Part shown: piece after piece, positions 26,176 to 36,937 of the stretch | How the letters are laid out: each line of letters begins with the position of its first letter | How positions within the stretch are numbered: position 1 is the stretch's first letter | Position numbers and translations under genes: made by a program | Notes under the pieces: generated by a model | Database searches by the model: none | The model's input: the letters and a program-made list of their open reading frames with translations, nothing else | What the model was told of the DNA's origin: nothing | Source of the DNA: an uncultured Paracoccaceae bacterium | GTDB taxonomy: Bacteria > Pseudomonadota > Alphaproteobacteria > Rhodobacterales > Rhodobacteraceae | Assembly: GCA_937872465.1 (NCBI GenBank) | Contig: CALMSR010000017.1 | Span: forward strand, 62,001-126,000 | Direction: 5' to 3' | DNA: 64,000 bases

Positions 26176-28515
26176 ATGGGGCAGCGGCAGTGTATGCGGG
26201 CCATTCTGCGCCTGTGCGTGGTGGTGGCGCTTCTCGTCACGGTCCTTCCCTCACCCCTGACCCAGGCACAGGGTACGGCGGTCTTCAGCCGGATCGACGT
26301 CGCCGGCAACGAGCGCATCGAGGCCGATACGGTCCGGGTATTCTCCGGCATCGAGCCCGGCGAGCCGGTCAGCCCGGAGGATCTCAACCTCGCGGTGCGG
26401 CGCCTCTTCGATACCGGGCTCTTCGAGGACGTGACCGTGATGCCCCAGGCCGGAAGGCTGGTCATCACCGTGGTCGAGAACCCGACGATCAACCAGATCG
26501 CCTTCGAGGGCAACAATTCCATCGACGACGAGGAGCTGACGAATGTCGTCGAGCTGCGCCCGCGGCTCGCCTATTCCGTGGCGGCGGCCGAGGCCGACGC
26601 GCAGCGCATCGTCGAGGCCTACCGCCAGTCGGGGCGGTTCTCGGCCAGCGTCAATCCGGTCATCATCCGCCAGTCCGACAATCGCGTCGATCTGGTCTTC
26701 GAGATCTTCGAGGGCCGCTCCACCCAGGTCCAGCGCGTCAGCTTCACCGGCAACGAGGCCTTCTCGGACCGCCGCCTTCGCCGGGTGATCGAGACCAACC
26801 AGGCGAACTGGCTGAGCTTCCTCTTCGGCGGCACCAACTACGACGCCGACCGGCTGGAACTCGACCGCGAATTGCTCCGGCAGTTCTATCTCCAGCGCGG
26901 CTATGTCGATTTCCGCGTGCTCTCCTCCACGGCGGAGCTCTCGCGCGAGCGCAACGGGTTCTTCCTGTCCTTCACGGTGTCGGAAGGCGCGCAATACCGG
27001 TTCGGGCAGATCGGGGTCGCCTCGGCGATCCCCGGGCTCGACGCCACCGCCTTCGAGCCGCTGCTCGGGCCGGTGCTCGGCAACGGCGTCTACAACGTCA
27101 AGAACGTCGACACGGTCATCGAGCGCATTACCTTCCAGGCCGGGCAGCAGGGCTATGCCTTCGTCGACATCCGGCCGATCGTCGACAAGGACGAGGCGAA
27201 CCGGATCGTCAACATCACCTTCGAGATGACCCCGGGCGAGCGGGTCTTCGTCGAGCGGATCGACATCACCGGCAATACCCGCACCCTCGACCGCGTCATC
27301 CGCCGGCAGTTCGACATCGTCGAGGGCGACGCCTTCAACGCCCGCGAGATCCGCGACGCCGAGGACCAGATCCGGGGCCTGGGCTATTTCTCCACCGCGA
27401 CCGTCTCGGTGCGCGAGGGCACGACCCCCGACCGCGCGCTGGTGCTCGTGGAGGTCGAGGAGCAATCGACCGGCAGCCTCAACCTCGGCGGCGCCTATTC
27501 GACCAACGAGGGGCTGACGGCGCAGATCGGCATCACCGAGCGCAACTTCCTCGGCCGCGGCCAGACCGTCTCCGCGACCATCGCCGCCAACAAGGAATTC
27601 GGCAATTTCGAGTTCGGCTTCGTCGAGCCGGCGCTCTTCGATCGCGACCTCCTGGCCGGCTTCAGCCTCTACTACCGCCAGCGCGACTTCTCCGAGCAGA
27701 CCTTCCAGCAGTCGAACGCCGGTTTCGAGCCGCGCATCGGCTATCCGCTGAGCGAGAACGGCCGGATCGTCTGGCGCTACCGCCTGTCGCAGGACGACAT
27801 CTACAATCTCGCGGACAATACCTCGCGCATCATCTTCGCCGAGGAGGGCTCGCTGATCACCTCCGCGGTCGGGGCCACTTACGCCTATGACCGGCGCAAT
27901 TCGGTGGTCGACCCGACCGCGGGCTTCATCATGACGCTGAACCAGGAATTCGCGGGCCTCGGCGGCGACGTGACGCATTCCAAGACCCGCGGGACCGCGC
28001 GGGTCTATTCGAGCCTCTTCGACGAGCAGGTGGTGCTCTCCGCCGAGCTGGAGGGCGGGGCGATCTTCTCCGACCAGGGGACGCGGATCACCGACCGCTT
28101 CAATGCCGGCGGCGACAGTTTCCGCGGCTTCGCCCGGAACGGGCTGGGACCGCGCGACGAATGCGACGTCGGCCAGTGCCTTGCGCCGCAGCAGGACCTA
28201 GAGGTCGATGAATCCCTCGGCGGCAATTATTACGGAATCCTGCGGCTCGACGCGAGCTTCCCGCTGGGCCTGCCCGAGGAATACGGCATCTACGGCGGCG
28301 TCTTCGGCGACGTCGGGTCGCTCTGGGGCCTCGACGACACCGACGGCAGCATGGGGCAAGTCGATGCCAGCATGCACCTCCGCTCCGCGGTCGGCGTGAG
28401 CCTCTTCGTCGATACCCCCTTCGCGCCGCTGCGGTTCAACTACGCCGTGCCGATCAAGAAGGTCGATACCGACGTGGTCGAGCGGTTCCGCTTTTCCATC
28501 GAGAGCCGGTTCTGA
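26176..28515 (+). CDS. bamA: outer membrane protein assembly factor BamA
   Basis: 779 aa. A signal peptide ends near residue 31 (LPSPLTQAQG). Five POTRA repeats fill roughly residues 35-360 (VFSRIDVAGNERIEADTV, IAFEGNNSIDDEEL, VSFTGNEAFSDRRLRRVIE, ERIDITGNTRTLDRVIRRQF among them). A 16-strand barrel ends in RFSIESRF, with the terminal aromatic residue recognised in outer-membrane proteins. VGVSLFVDTPFAPLRFNYA is the conserved barrel segment. It inserts beta-barrel proteins. An in-frame ATG at 26194 is a possible alternative start. Confidence 0.97.
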   Translation: MGQRQCMRAILRLCVVVALLVTVLPSPLTQAQGTAVFSRIDVAGNERIEADTVRVFSGIEPGEPVSPEDLNLAVRRLFDTGLFEDVTVMPQAGRLVITVVENPTINQIAFEGNNSIDDEELTNVVELRPRLAYSVAAAEADAQRIVEAYRQSGRFSASVNPVIIRQSDNRVDLVFEIFEGRSTQVQRVSFTGNEAFSDRRLRRVIETNQANWLSFLFGGTNYDADRLELDRELLRQFYLQRGYVDFRVLSSTAELSRERNGFFLSFTVSEGAQYRFGQIGVASAIPGLDATAFEPLLGPVLGNGVYNVKNVDTVIERITFQAGQQGYAFVDIRPIVDKDEANRIVNITFEMTPGERVFVERIDITGNTRTLDRVIRRQFDIVEGDAFNAREIRDAEDQIRGLGYFSTATVSVREGTTPDRALVLVEVEEQSTGSLNLGGAYSTNEGLTAQIGITERNFLGRGQTVSATIAANKEFGNFEFGFVEPALFDRDLLAGFSLYYRQRDFSEQTFQQSNAGFEPRIGYPLSENGRIVWRYRLSQDDIYNLADNTSRIIFAEEGSLITSAVGATYAYDRRNSVVDPTAGFIMTLNQEFAGLGGDVTHSKTRGTARVYSSLFDEQVVLSAELEGGAIFSDQGTRITDRFNAGGDSFRGFARNGLGPRDECDVGQCLAPQQDLEVDESLGGNYYGILRLDASFPLGLPEEYGIYGGVFGDVGSLWGLDDTDGSMGQVDASMHLRSAVGVSLFVDTPFAPLRFNYAVPIKKVDTDVVERFRFSIESRF

Positions 28516-28518
28516 GCC

Positions 28519-29097
28519 GTGTTCGGAGGCTTGCGCTGGAGCCTGCTTGCACTGGCGCTCGCGCAAGGCCCCATCGCCGTGGAGTGCCGCGCCCAGACCG
28601 AGCCGGCGGCGGCCTCGTCCTTCCTGCTGGTCAATCAGGAGCGCCTCCTGACCGGCTCGCTGCGCGGCCAGGCGCTGCTGGCGGAGGAGGAGGCGGAGCG
28701 CGACAAGCTGCGGGCCGAGGCGCGCTCGATCGACGCCGCCTTCGAGGCCGAGGAGCAGAAGCTGACCGAGTCGCGCGCCGAGCTCGACCCGGCGGAGTTC
28801 CGCAAGCTCGCGGACGATTTCGATCAGCGGGTGGTGGCGGCGCGCCGGGACCAGGACGCGCGCTCGGCGGCGCTCGCGAGCGAGTTTGACCTCCGGCGGC
28901 GACAGTTCTACGCTTCGGTGGCGCCGATCCTGGTCGAGGTGATGGCGCGGCACGAGGCCAAGGCCATCTTTGACGAGAACAGCGTCCTGCTCGCGGCACA
29001 GGAACTCAACATCACCGAGGAAGTCATTGCCGAAATCGATGCCGCGCCGGGCGATCCCGCCCCCGAGGCAGCCGAGCCCCCGGCGACGACGGAATGA
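28519..29097 (+). CDS. skp: OmpH/Skp family periplasmic chaperone
   Basis: 192 aa. A signal peptide (LLALALAQGPIAVECRAQ) leads to a short beta segment (FLLVNQERLLTGSLRG). A long charged coiled coil follows, about residues 50-125 (EEEAERDKLRAEARSIDAAF... RRDQDARSAALASEFDLRRRQF), then a C-terminal strand with AIFDENSVLLAAQELNITEEV. This is the Skp tentacle architecture, which carries unfolded outer-membrane proteins to BamA. GTG start 3 bp after bamA. The Pro/Ala-rich tail (PGDPAPEAAEPPATTE) is common in alphaproteobacteria. Confidence 0.9.
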   Translation: MFGGLRWSLLALALAQGPIAVECRAQTEPAAASSFLLVNQERLLTGSLRGQALLAEEEAERDKLRAEARSIDAAFEAEEQKLTESRAELDPAEFRKLADDFDQRVVAARRDQDARSAALASEFDLRRRQFYASVAPILVEVMARHEAKAIFDENSVLLAAQELNITEEVIAEIDAAPGDPAPEAAEPPATTE

Positions 29098-29107
29098 GGA
29101 GAGCGGC

Positions 29108-29593
29108 ATGAGCCTGGCAATCGATCCCGATCTCGGCAGCGTGGACGTCAACGCGATCAAGCGGATGATCCCGCACCGCTACCCGTTCCTGTTGATCGAC
29201 CGCGTCGTGAACATCGAGCCGCACAGATCCGCGGTGGGGCTCAAGGGCGTCACGGTGAACGAGCCGCATTTCGAGGGCCATTTCCCCTCCCGCCCGGTGA
29301 TGCCGGGCGTGCTGATCGTCGAGGCCATGGCCCAGACCGCCGCGGTCCTCGTCGTGCGCACGCTGGGGCAGATGGACAGCGACCGGCTGGTCTATTTCAT
29401 GAGCATCGAGGGCGCGAAGTTCCGCAGCGTGGTCCAGCCCGGCGAGATGCTGGAGCTGCATGTGGAGACGCTGCGCGGCCGCAGCAAGGTCTGGAAGTTC
29501 AAGGGGGAGGCGCGGGTCGGCGACCGGCTCTGCGCGGAGGCGGAGTTCACCGCGATGATCATGTCGCCCGAGGACGCCGAAGCGAAGGGCTGA
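29108..29593 (+). CDS. fabZ: 3-hydroxyacyl-ACP dehydratase FabZ
   Basis: 161 aa hot-dog fold enzyme. The catalytic His58 is in FEGHFPSRPVMPGVL and Glu72 in IVEAMAQ; the IPHRYPFLLIDRV opening is diagnostic. It dehydrates 3-hydroxyacyl-ACP in fatty acid elongation and feeds 3-hydroxyacyl chains toward lipid A. GAGGAGAG before the ATG at 29108 decides the start; upstream frame belongs to skp. lpxA follows after 3 bp. Confidence 0.97.
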   Translation: MSLAIDPDLGSVDVNAIKRMIPHRYPFLLIDRVVNIEPHRSAVGLKGVTVNEPHFEGHFPSRPVMPGVLIVEAMAQTAAVLVVRTLGQMDSDRLVYFMSIEGAKFRSVVQPGEMLELHVETLRGRSKVWKFKGEARVGDRLCAEAEFTAMIMSPEDAEAKG

Positions 29594-29596
29594 TCC

Positions 29597-30400
29597 ATGC
29601 CGGTGCATCCCGAAGCGGTGATCCATCCCACGGCGATCGTCGAGGACGGCGCGGTGGTCGGCCCGGGCTGCCGGATCGGCCCCTATTGCGTCCTCGGCCC
29701 CGAGGTCGAGCTCGCGCGCGAGGTGACCCTGCACAGCCACGTGGCCGTCGCCGGCGTGACCCGGATCGGCGCGGGCACGGTGATCTTTCCCTTCGCCTCG
29801 ATCGGCCATGCGCCGCAGGATCTCAAATACGCCGGCGAGCGGGTCGAGCTCGTCATCGGCGAGCGCAACCGGATCCGCGAGCATGTCACCATGAGCCCCG
29901 GAACCGCGGGCGGAGGCGGCGTGACCCGGGTCGGCGACGACAATCTCTTCATGATGAGCACCCATGTCGCCCATGATTGCGTGGTCGGCAGCCGGGTGGT
30001 CATGGCCAACAACGCCACCCTCGCGGGCCATTGCGTGGTCGAGGACAATGTCATCCTCGGCGGCCTCGCCGCGGTGCACCAGTTCGTCCGGCTCGGGCGC
30101 GGGGCGATGATCGGCGGGCTCTCGGGCGTGGTGGCGGACGTGATCCCCTTCGGCTCGGTCATGGGCGAGCGCGCCTTTCTCGCCGGCCTCAACCTCGTGG
30201 GACTGAAGCGCGCGAAGGCTGAGCGGGCGCAGATCCACGGGCTCCGGAACGCCTTCGGCGAGATCTTCGAGGGCGACGGCACGCTCCAGGACCGCGCCCG
30301 CCGCGTCGGCGAACGCCATGCCGAGAACCCGCTGGTGCAGGAGGTGGTGCGCTTCGTGATCAGCGAGACCTCGCGCTCCTTCACCCTTCCCGCGGACTGA
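29597..30400 (+). CDS. lpxA: UDP-N-acetylglucosamine acyltransferase
   Basis: 267 aa, left-handed beta helix of hexapeptide repeats (IHPTAIVEDGAVVGPGCRIG, FASIGHAPQDLKYAGE). The catalytic His126 is in STHVAHDCVVG. It acylates UDP-GlcNAc at the 3-hydroxyl, the first step of lipid A synthesis. The C-terminal helical part (GLRNAFGEIFEG) fits the family. It is part of the tight fabZ-lpxA-lpxI-lpxB unit; lpxD is absent from this window. Confidence 0.97.
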   Translation: MPVHPEAVIHPTAIVEDGAVVGPGCRIGPYCVLGPEVELAREVTLHSHVAVAGVTRIGAGTVIFPFASIGHAPQDLKYAGERVELVIGERNRIREHVTMSPGTAGGGGVTRVGDDNLFMMSTHVAHDCVVGSRVVMANNATLAGHCVVEDNVILGGLAAVHQFVRLGRGAMIGGLSGVVADVIPFGSVMGERAFLAGLNLVGLKRAKAERAQIHGLRNAFGEIFEGDGTLQDRARRVGERHAENPLVQEVVRFVISETSRSFTLPAD

Positions 30401-30406
30401 GGCGCG

Positions 30407-31249
30407 GTGCCCGGCGACGGACTTGCAATCGTCGCGGGGCGCGGCGACCTGCCGCGGCTGATCGCGGAGGATTGCGCCCGGCGCGGCCGGGACTACCGCG
30501 TGGTGGTCTTCGAGGGGATCGTGCTCGACTGGCTCGGCGCCCATCCCGCGATCCCGGCGGTCTTCGAGAAGCCCGGCCGGCTCTTCGCCGATCTGCGCGC
30601 CGCCGGCTGCGGCCAGGTGGTCTTCGCCGGCGGCATGCGCCGCCCCGGGCTGAACCCGATGCGCTTCGACCTCAAGGCGCTCAGCCTCGCGCCAAAGCTG
30701 CTCGCCGGGCTGCGGGCAGGCGACGATTCCACGCTCCGCGCCGTCGCGAAGGTCTTCGAGGCCGAGGGGCTCAGGCTCCGGGCGGCGCAGGAAGTGCTCT
30801 CCGACCTGCTCGCGCCGGCCGGGATCCTCACCCGCGCCGCGCCGGGCGAGGCGGACCGGGCCGATGCCGAGCGGGCGGCGCGGATCGTCGCGGCGCTGGG
30901 CGCTGTCGATGTCGGACAGGCGGCGGTGGTCGCGCAGGGCATCTGCCTCGGGGTGGAATCGATCCAGGGCACGGACGCGCTGCTCGATTTCGTCCGAGCG
31001 AGCCGCGCGGCCTTCCTGCCCGATCCGGGCGGCGCGCGCGGGCTGCTCTTCAAGGGGCCCAAGCCCGGCCAGGACCGGCGGATGGACCTCCCCGCGATCG
31101 GCACCGGAACGGTGGCGGCGGCGGCGGCGGCCGGTCTCGCCGGCATCGTCGTCCAGGCCGGCGGCACCCTCGTCGTCGGGCGCGAGGCGACGGTCGCCGC
31201 GGCGGACGCCGCCGGGATCTTCCTCTGGGGCCGCGAGCCGGGCGCATGA
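30407..31249 (+). CDS. lpxI: UDP-2,3-diacylglucosamine pyrophosphatase LpxI
   Basis: 280 aa, DUF1009-type. It hydrolyses UDP-2,3-diacylglucosamine to lipid X in the alphaproteobacterial route that replaces LpxH. Motifs: LAIVAGRGDLPRLIAEDC at the N-terminus, QVVFAGGMRRP, LGVESIQGTDALL, and the C-terminal active-site region GPKPGQDRRMDLPAIGTGT followed by VVQAGGTLVVGRE. GTG start 6 bp after lpxA; the stop overlaps lpxB (ATGA). Confidence 0.93.
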   Translation: MPGDGLAIVAGRGDLPRLIAEDCARRGRDYRVVVFEGIVLDWLGAHPAIPAVFEKPGRLFADLRAAGCGQVVFAGGMRRPGLNPMRFDLKALSLAPKLLAGLRAGDDSTLRAVAKVFEAEGLRLRAAQEVLSDLLAPAGILTRAAPGEADRADAERAARIVAALGAVDVGQAAVVAQGICLGVESIQGTDALLDFVRASRAAFLPDPGGARGLLFKGPKPGQDRRMDLPAIGTGTVAAAAAAGLAGIVVQAGGTLVVGREATVAAADAAGIFLWGREPGA

Positions 31250-32439
31250 GCGGCGCGCTGCGGCTCTTCGTCATCGCCGGCGAGCCTTCGGGCGACCTGC
31301 TCGGTGGGGCGCTGCTCGCCGGCCTGCGCGAGCTCTGCGCCACGCCGCCGCGGCTGGAGGGCGTCGGCGGTCCCGCCATGGCCTCCGAGGGGCTCGCGAG
31401 CCGCTTCCCGATGCAGGAGCTCTCGATCATGGGGCTCGCCGAGGTGCTGCCCCGGGCGCCGGGCCTGCTGCGGCGGATCCGCGAGACGGCGGATGCGGTC
31501 GTCGCCGCCGCGCCCGATGCGCTGATCACCATCGACAGCCCCGATTTCTGCCTGCGAGTCGCGCGCCGCGCCCGCCGGCAGCTGCCCGGGCTCAGGGTCA
31601 TCCATTATGTCGCGCCCTCGGTCTGGGCCTGGCGGCCGGGACGGGCGGCAAAGATGGCGCGGGTGGTCGATCACGTGCTCGCCCTGCTGCCCTTCGAGCC
31701 GCCCTATATGCAGGCCGCGGGCATGACCTGCGACTTCGTCGGGCATCCGGTCGCGGGCGAGCGGCAGGCGACGCCGGCCGAGGTGGCGGCGCTGCGCGCG
31801 GAATTCGGCATCGCCAACGGGCAGCCGCTCATGGTGCTCCTGCCCGGCTCGCGGCGCGGCGAGATCGCGCGGATCGGCCCGGCCTTCGCGGACGTCACGC
31901 GCCGGCTGCGCGCCGCGCGCCCGGATCTGGCGGTGCTGCTTCCGGCGGCCGGCGCCGTGGCCGAGGCGCTCCCCGCGCTCTTCCCGCCGGATGTGGCGGG
32001 CTGGCCGCGCCTCCTCGACCCCCGCGGCAGGCCGGCACCGGAGGCTGAGGCCCGCAAGCGCGCCGCCTTCGCCGCGGCGGACGTGGCGCTGGCGGCCTCG
32101 GGCACGGTCAGCCTCGAACTGGCCGCCGCGGGCGCGCCGATGGTGATCGCCTACAAGGCCAGTCCCCTGACCGAATGGATGATCCGGCGCCTGGTGCGCG
32201 TCGATACCGCGACGCTGGTCAATCTGGTGACCGGGACCCGCGCGGTGCCGGAATTCTTCTTCGGCGACTTCACCCCCGAGCTCATCGCACCGGCGGTCGG
32301 CGCCCTGCTCGACGACCCCGGGGCGGCGGAGGCCCAGCGCGCCATCGGGCAGCAGGCCATGGATCTGCTCGGGCGCGGCGGCGAGCCGCCGGGGCTCCGG
32401 GCCGCGCGCTCGGTGCTCGGCGCGATCGGCCGGCAATGA
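31246..32439 (+). CDS. lpxB: lipid-A-disaccharide synthase
   Basis: 397 aa, GT19 glycosyltransferase. It joins lipid X to UDP-diacylglucosamine. Diagnostic segments: LFVIAGEPSGDLLGGALLAGL, MGLAEVLPRAPGLLRRI, VIHYVAPSVWAWRPGRA, CDFVGHPVAGE, LLPGSRRGEI, ALAASGTVSLELAAAGAPMVIAYK (quoted in part) and LVNLVTGTRAVPEFFF. The ATG at 31246 overlaps the lpxI stop; frame upstream of it is not coding. Last gene of the fourteen-gene run that began at rpsB. Confidence 0.97.
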   Translation: MSGALRLFVIAGEPSGDLLGGALLAGLRELCATPPRLEGVGGPAMASEGLASRFPMQELSIMGLAEVLPRAPGLLRRIRETADAVVAAAPDALITIDSPDFCLRVARRARRQLPGLRVIHYVAPSVWAWRPGRAAKMARVVDHVLALLPFEPPYMQAAGMTCDFVGHPVAGERQATPAEVAALRAEFGIANGQPLMVLLPGSRRGEIARIGPAFADVTRRLRAARPDLAVLLPAAGAVAEALPALFPPDVAGWPRLLDPRGRPAPEAEARKRAAFAAADVALAASGTVSLELAAAGAPMVIAYKASPLTEWMIRRLVRVDTATLVNLVTGTRAVPEFFFGDFTPELIAPAVGALLDDPGAAEAQRAIGQQAMDLLGRGGEPPGLRAARSVLGAIGRQ

Positions 32440-32523
32440 TCGCCGGCGCGCGCTTTCTTCTGTCTCGGCCGGGCCAGGTCGCGTAGACTTCCAGTTTCGT
32501 TGCGTCTCCTGCCGGAGCAGATC

Positions 32524-33474
32524 ATGGCCCGCCGCATTGTCCGACCTACGATTGCCGTGCTGGTGACCTGCCTTGCCGGGGCTGCGGCATCGGCCCAGGA
32601 TCTGGTGGCCGACCATGCCGCGCTGGACGTTCATACCCATGTCGCGAGCCCGTTCCTGACCGAGCTCTTCACCGGCGGCAGCCTGCCGCCGAAAGGCGCG
32701 GACGACCTCGTCGCCCGTCTCGACGAAGCCCATGTCGCCCGCGCGATCATCCTTGCGGGCGGCTATTTCGGCGATCCGGTCGGGCTGAGCGATGCCTCGA
32801 ACATGGGTCCGGAGAATGACTTCGTCGCCGCCGAGGTCGCGAGATTCCCGGATCGGCTGATCGGATTCTGCGGCATCAATCCGCGCTTTCCCGAGGCAGT
32901 GGCGGAAGTCGATCGCTGCCTCGCCTTGCCGGGCATGGCCGGCATCAAGCTTCATCTCGAAGGCTCGGCGGTGAACCTCACCGACCCCGAACAGGTCGCG
33001 GCCCTGGCCGCGGTCTTCGATCGCATCGCCGAGCATGACGCCCCGGTCCTGATGCATGTGGCCGACGAATACGGCGGCCCCCTCGATTCCCCCCGTTTTG
33101 TCGCGCTGGCCGGGATCCTGAATGCGCATCCGACCGTCCGCGTGGCGCATGCGCATTGCGCCGGCAACACCGACGATCGCACGATCGAGACCTGGCTGCG
33201 GGCGAGGGTATCGGGCTACGACCCCGACACATCATGGGTGGACGTCAGCGCCTGCCTCGCCTTTCACGCCGACGCCCCGCTCGCGGAGCGCGAGATGATC
33301 GTCTGGCGCCTGCGCAAATGGGGCATCCCTCATGTGCTCTTCGGCAGCGACTACTTCGCCTATGGCGGGGAGACCCCGCAACAGACCCTCGATATCCTCG
33401 CGCAATATCCCTTCACGCAGGATGAACTCGACACCATCCTCGACAACGACGGCTCCGGCTGGCTGCGTCCCTGA
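32524..33474 (+). CDS. exported amidohydrolase-2 family protein
   Basis: 316 aa. A signal peptide ends near residue 24 (LVTCLAGAAASAQ), so this TIM-barrel hydrolase should be periplasmic, which is unusual for the family. Metal and active-site motifs are present: LDVHTHV (HxH), GIKLHLEG, VLMHVADEYG, VAHAHCAGN and LFGSDYFAYGG with the late Asp. Substrate unknown. GGAG upstream favours ATG 32524 over a TTG at 32500. It sits between lpxB and the gltA block, places normally closer together in this group, and is followed directly by palindromic repeat copy 2, which suggests an insertion. Confidence 0.8.
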   Translation: MARRIVRPTIAVLVTCLAGAAASAQDLVADHAALDVHTHVASPFLTELFTGGSLPPKGADDLVARLDEAHVARAIILAGGYFGDPVGLSDASNMGPENDFVAAEVARFPDRLIGFCGINPRFPEAVAEVDRCLALPGMAGIKLHLEGSAVNLTDPEQVAALAAVFDRIAEHDAPVLMHVADEYGGPLDSPRFVALAGILNAHPTVRVAHAHCAGNTDDRTIETWLRARVSGYDPDTSWVDVSACLAFHADAPLAEREMIVWRLRKWGIPHVLFGSDYFAYGGETPQQTLDILAQYPFTQDELDTILDNDGSGWLRP

Positions 33475-33481
33475 GCCGCAG

Positions 33482-33557
33482 CGATTCACACTCGTTTAAG
33501 AATAAAATACAATAATATCAATATTATATAGGCTGTCCCCATGGGGACAGCCGATTC
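33482..33557. repeat. palindromic repeat element, copy 2
   Basis: A perfect 22-bp palindrome at 33531-33552 contains the same 18-bp CTGTCCCCATGGGGACAG seen at 2948-2965. A strongly AT-rich arm (33497-33530) lies to its left. GATTC occurs at both ends (33482-33486 and 33553-33557), as in copy 1. It lies between convergent genes; read toward the minus strand, the palindrome forms a hairpin just after the YbaK-like gene followed by TATATAATATT, so it may also serve as its terminator. Confidence 0.7.
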
Positions 33558-34039
33558 ATGGCTCCTCGGTGAAGGCGCCGATCCTCGGATTCAGCGCCTC
33601 GACCAGCGCCGCGGGAGCGACCGAGAAGACATGGTTCGGGGTTCCCGCGGCGGCCCAGATCACCGCATGGTCGAGGATCTTCGGGTCGAACCAGGTCTCG
33701 ATCTCGTTGAGATGCCCGAGCGGCGAGACGCCGCCGATCGCAAAGCCCGTCGCCCCCCGGACGCCGGCGGCATCGGCCTTCTCCAGTGCCGCCCCCACCA
33801 GCCGGCCCGCCCGGGCGGGATCGACCCGGCTGCCGCCGGCGGTCAGGAACAGGACGTGGCGATCGTCCCCGGCGACGCGGAAGACGATCGACTTGACGAT
33901 CTGGTCCACCGCACAGCCGCAGGCCCGCGCCGCCTCCGCGGCGCTGCGCGTGCCTTCGGGCAGATGCACGGGCTCGATCGCCAGGCCACGGCGCTCGGCA
34001 TCGGCGAGCACACGGGCGAGCGAGGCGCTCGCGACCGGC

Positions 34040-34056
<17 letters not shown>
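33556..34056 (-). CDS. YbaK/EbsC-type aminoacyl-tRNA deacylase
   Basis: 166 aa, the usual length for a stand-alone prolyl-tRNA editing domain. Motifs: [19 protein letters not shown] with the conserved Lys, [12 protein letters not shown], and [11 protein letters not shown], the GXXXP loop of the INS/YbaK superfamily. It hydrolyses mischarged tRNA, commonly Cys-tRNAPro or Ala-tRNAPro. The start lies 17 bp inside the 3' end of gltA, so it is probably translated from the gltA transcript. The stop is next to repeat copy 2. Confidence 0.9.
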
Positions 34057-35338
<1,282 letters not shown>

Positions 35339-35440
35339 GCTTCGTCCCTTTCCTGCCGGGACCCGGGCGGGCGCGGGTCCTGCTTTCCCTGAACGGCCGC
35401 CGAATTCACCGGCTACCGCGAGCCTGACACCGCAGCGGCG

Positions 35441-36865
35441 CTAGGGCGTGGTCTCCACCGCTCTTGCGCAGTCTTCGATCCGTGCGAGACTCTCTTCCCG
35501 ACCGAGGATCTCCATCATGTCGAATACGCTTGGCGAGACGGTACGGCCACTCAATGCGACACGCAGCGGCTGGGCGACCTTGCCGAGTCCCAGCGATTCC
35601 TCGGCGGCGTAGGCGCGAACCACCACTTCGAGATTCTTCGAGTCCCAGCTAGCATGCTGCAATCGCGAAGTCAAACCGGACAGTATGCCGCGGGGTGCGG
35701 AAGCCAGCAGCTTCGCCCCCGCCGCGTCGGGGCCGATGGGGCGCGAATCCCTTAGGAAGCTGGCCATTTCGAGCAGTTGCGGGATCGTCTTGGCGCGTTC
35801 CTTCAGCCCGGGCATCGCGGCGAGCATCTGGCGGCGCTGAAGCGTGGTCAGGGGTGTTTCATTTTGCGCCGCAAGATATTCCTCCACCGCCGCCACCAGC
35901 GCCTCGTCCCCGGTGGCGCGGATGTGCTGCCCGGAAAGGTTCTCGAGCTTGGCGAGGTCGAACCGCGCGGGCGACCGACCGATGCCGCCGAGATCGAACC
36001 ATGCGACGGCCTGCTCGGTGGTGAAGAATTCGTCGTTGCCATGGCTCCATCCGAGCCGCGCGAGGTAGTTGCGCATGGCTTCGGGCAGGAAGCCCATCGC
36101 CCGATAGGCCTCAATGCCGAGCGCCCCGTGCCGCTTGGAGAGCTTCGCCCCGTCCGGCCCGTGGATCAGCGGGATATGGGCGAAGACCGGCACCGCCCAG
36201 CCCATGGCCTCCGAGATCAGCGTCTGGCGTGCGGCATTGGTCAGGTGGTCGTCGCCGCGAATGACATGGGTGACCCCCATGTCGTGGTCGTCCACCACCA
36301 CCGCGAGCATGTAGGTCGGCGTGCCATCCGATCGCAGGAGGATCAGATCGTCCAGGGTCTCGTTCTTCCAGGCGATGTGTCCCTGGACCCTGTCCTCGAC
36401 CCGGGTTTCACCGCTGCGGGGCGCCCTGAGCCGGATGACGAAGGGGGCATCCGGAGCCGTATTCGGGTCGGCGTCGCGCCAGGGCGAGACGAAGAGCGGC
36501 GGACGCCCCTCCCCCCGGGCGGTCTCGCGAAAGGCCTCGATCTCCTCGATGGTCGCGTAGCACCGATAGGCGGTGCCGCGCTCGAGCATCGCGCGCGCCA
36601 CCTCCGCATGGCGCTCGGCGCGCGCGAACTGGCTGACCGCGTCGCCGTCCCAGTCGAGCCCCAGCCACTGGAGACCGGCGAAGATCGCCTGCGTGGCCTC
36701 GGGCGTGGAGCGGGCGCGATCGGTGTCCTCGATCCGAAGGAGGAACGCGCCCTTCTCGTGGCGGGCGTGCAGCCAGTTGAACAGGGCCGTCCGAGCGCCG
36801 CCGATATGCAGGAACCCCGTCGGCGACGGCGCGAAACGCGTTACGACCCTGGTCGGGGTAGGCAT
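35441..36865 (-). CDS. gltX: glutamyl-tRNA synthetase
   Basis: 474 aa class I synthetase. [20 protein letters not shown] holds the HIGH-type motif, and [10 protein letters not shown] is the KMSKS equivalent. [12 protein letters not shown] and [18 protein letters not shown] are characteristic of GluRS. The C-terminal anticodon-binding part is complete. It diverges from comEC across 72 bp and is followed by gltA after 102 bp on the same strand. Many alphaproteobacteria carry two GluRS-like genes; a second is not in this window. Confidence 0.96.
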   Translation of the reverse strand: MPTPTRVVTRFAPSPTGFLHIGGARTALFNWLHARHEKGAFLLRIEDTDRARSTPEATQAIFAGLQWLGLDWDGDAVSQFARAERHAEVARAMLERGTAYRCYATIEEIEAFRETARGEGRPPLFVSPWRDADPNTAPDAPFVIRLRAPRSGETRVEDRVQGHIAWKNETLDDLILLRSDGTPTYMLAVVVDDHDMGVTHVIRGDDHLTNAARQTLISEAMGWAVPVFAHIPLIHGPDGAKLSKRHGALGIEAYRAMGFLPEAMRNYLARLGWSHGNDEFFTTEQAVAWFDLGGIGRSPARFDLAKLENLSGQHIRATGDEALVAAVEEYLAAQNETPLTTLQRRQMLAAMPGLKERAKTIPQLLEMASFLRDSRPIGPDAAGAKLLASAPRGILSGLTSRLQHASWDSKNLEVVVRAYAAEESLGLGKVAQPLRVALSGRTVSPSVFDMMEILGREESLARIEDCARAVETTP

Positions 36866-36937
36866 GCATTAACCTCTAGGAAACCATGCGGACGATACCG
36901 TTCTATTAGGCGATTCTGGAACGGGAGAACAAGGGAC

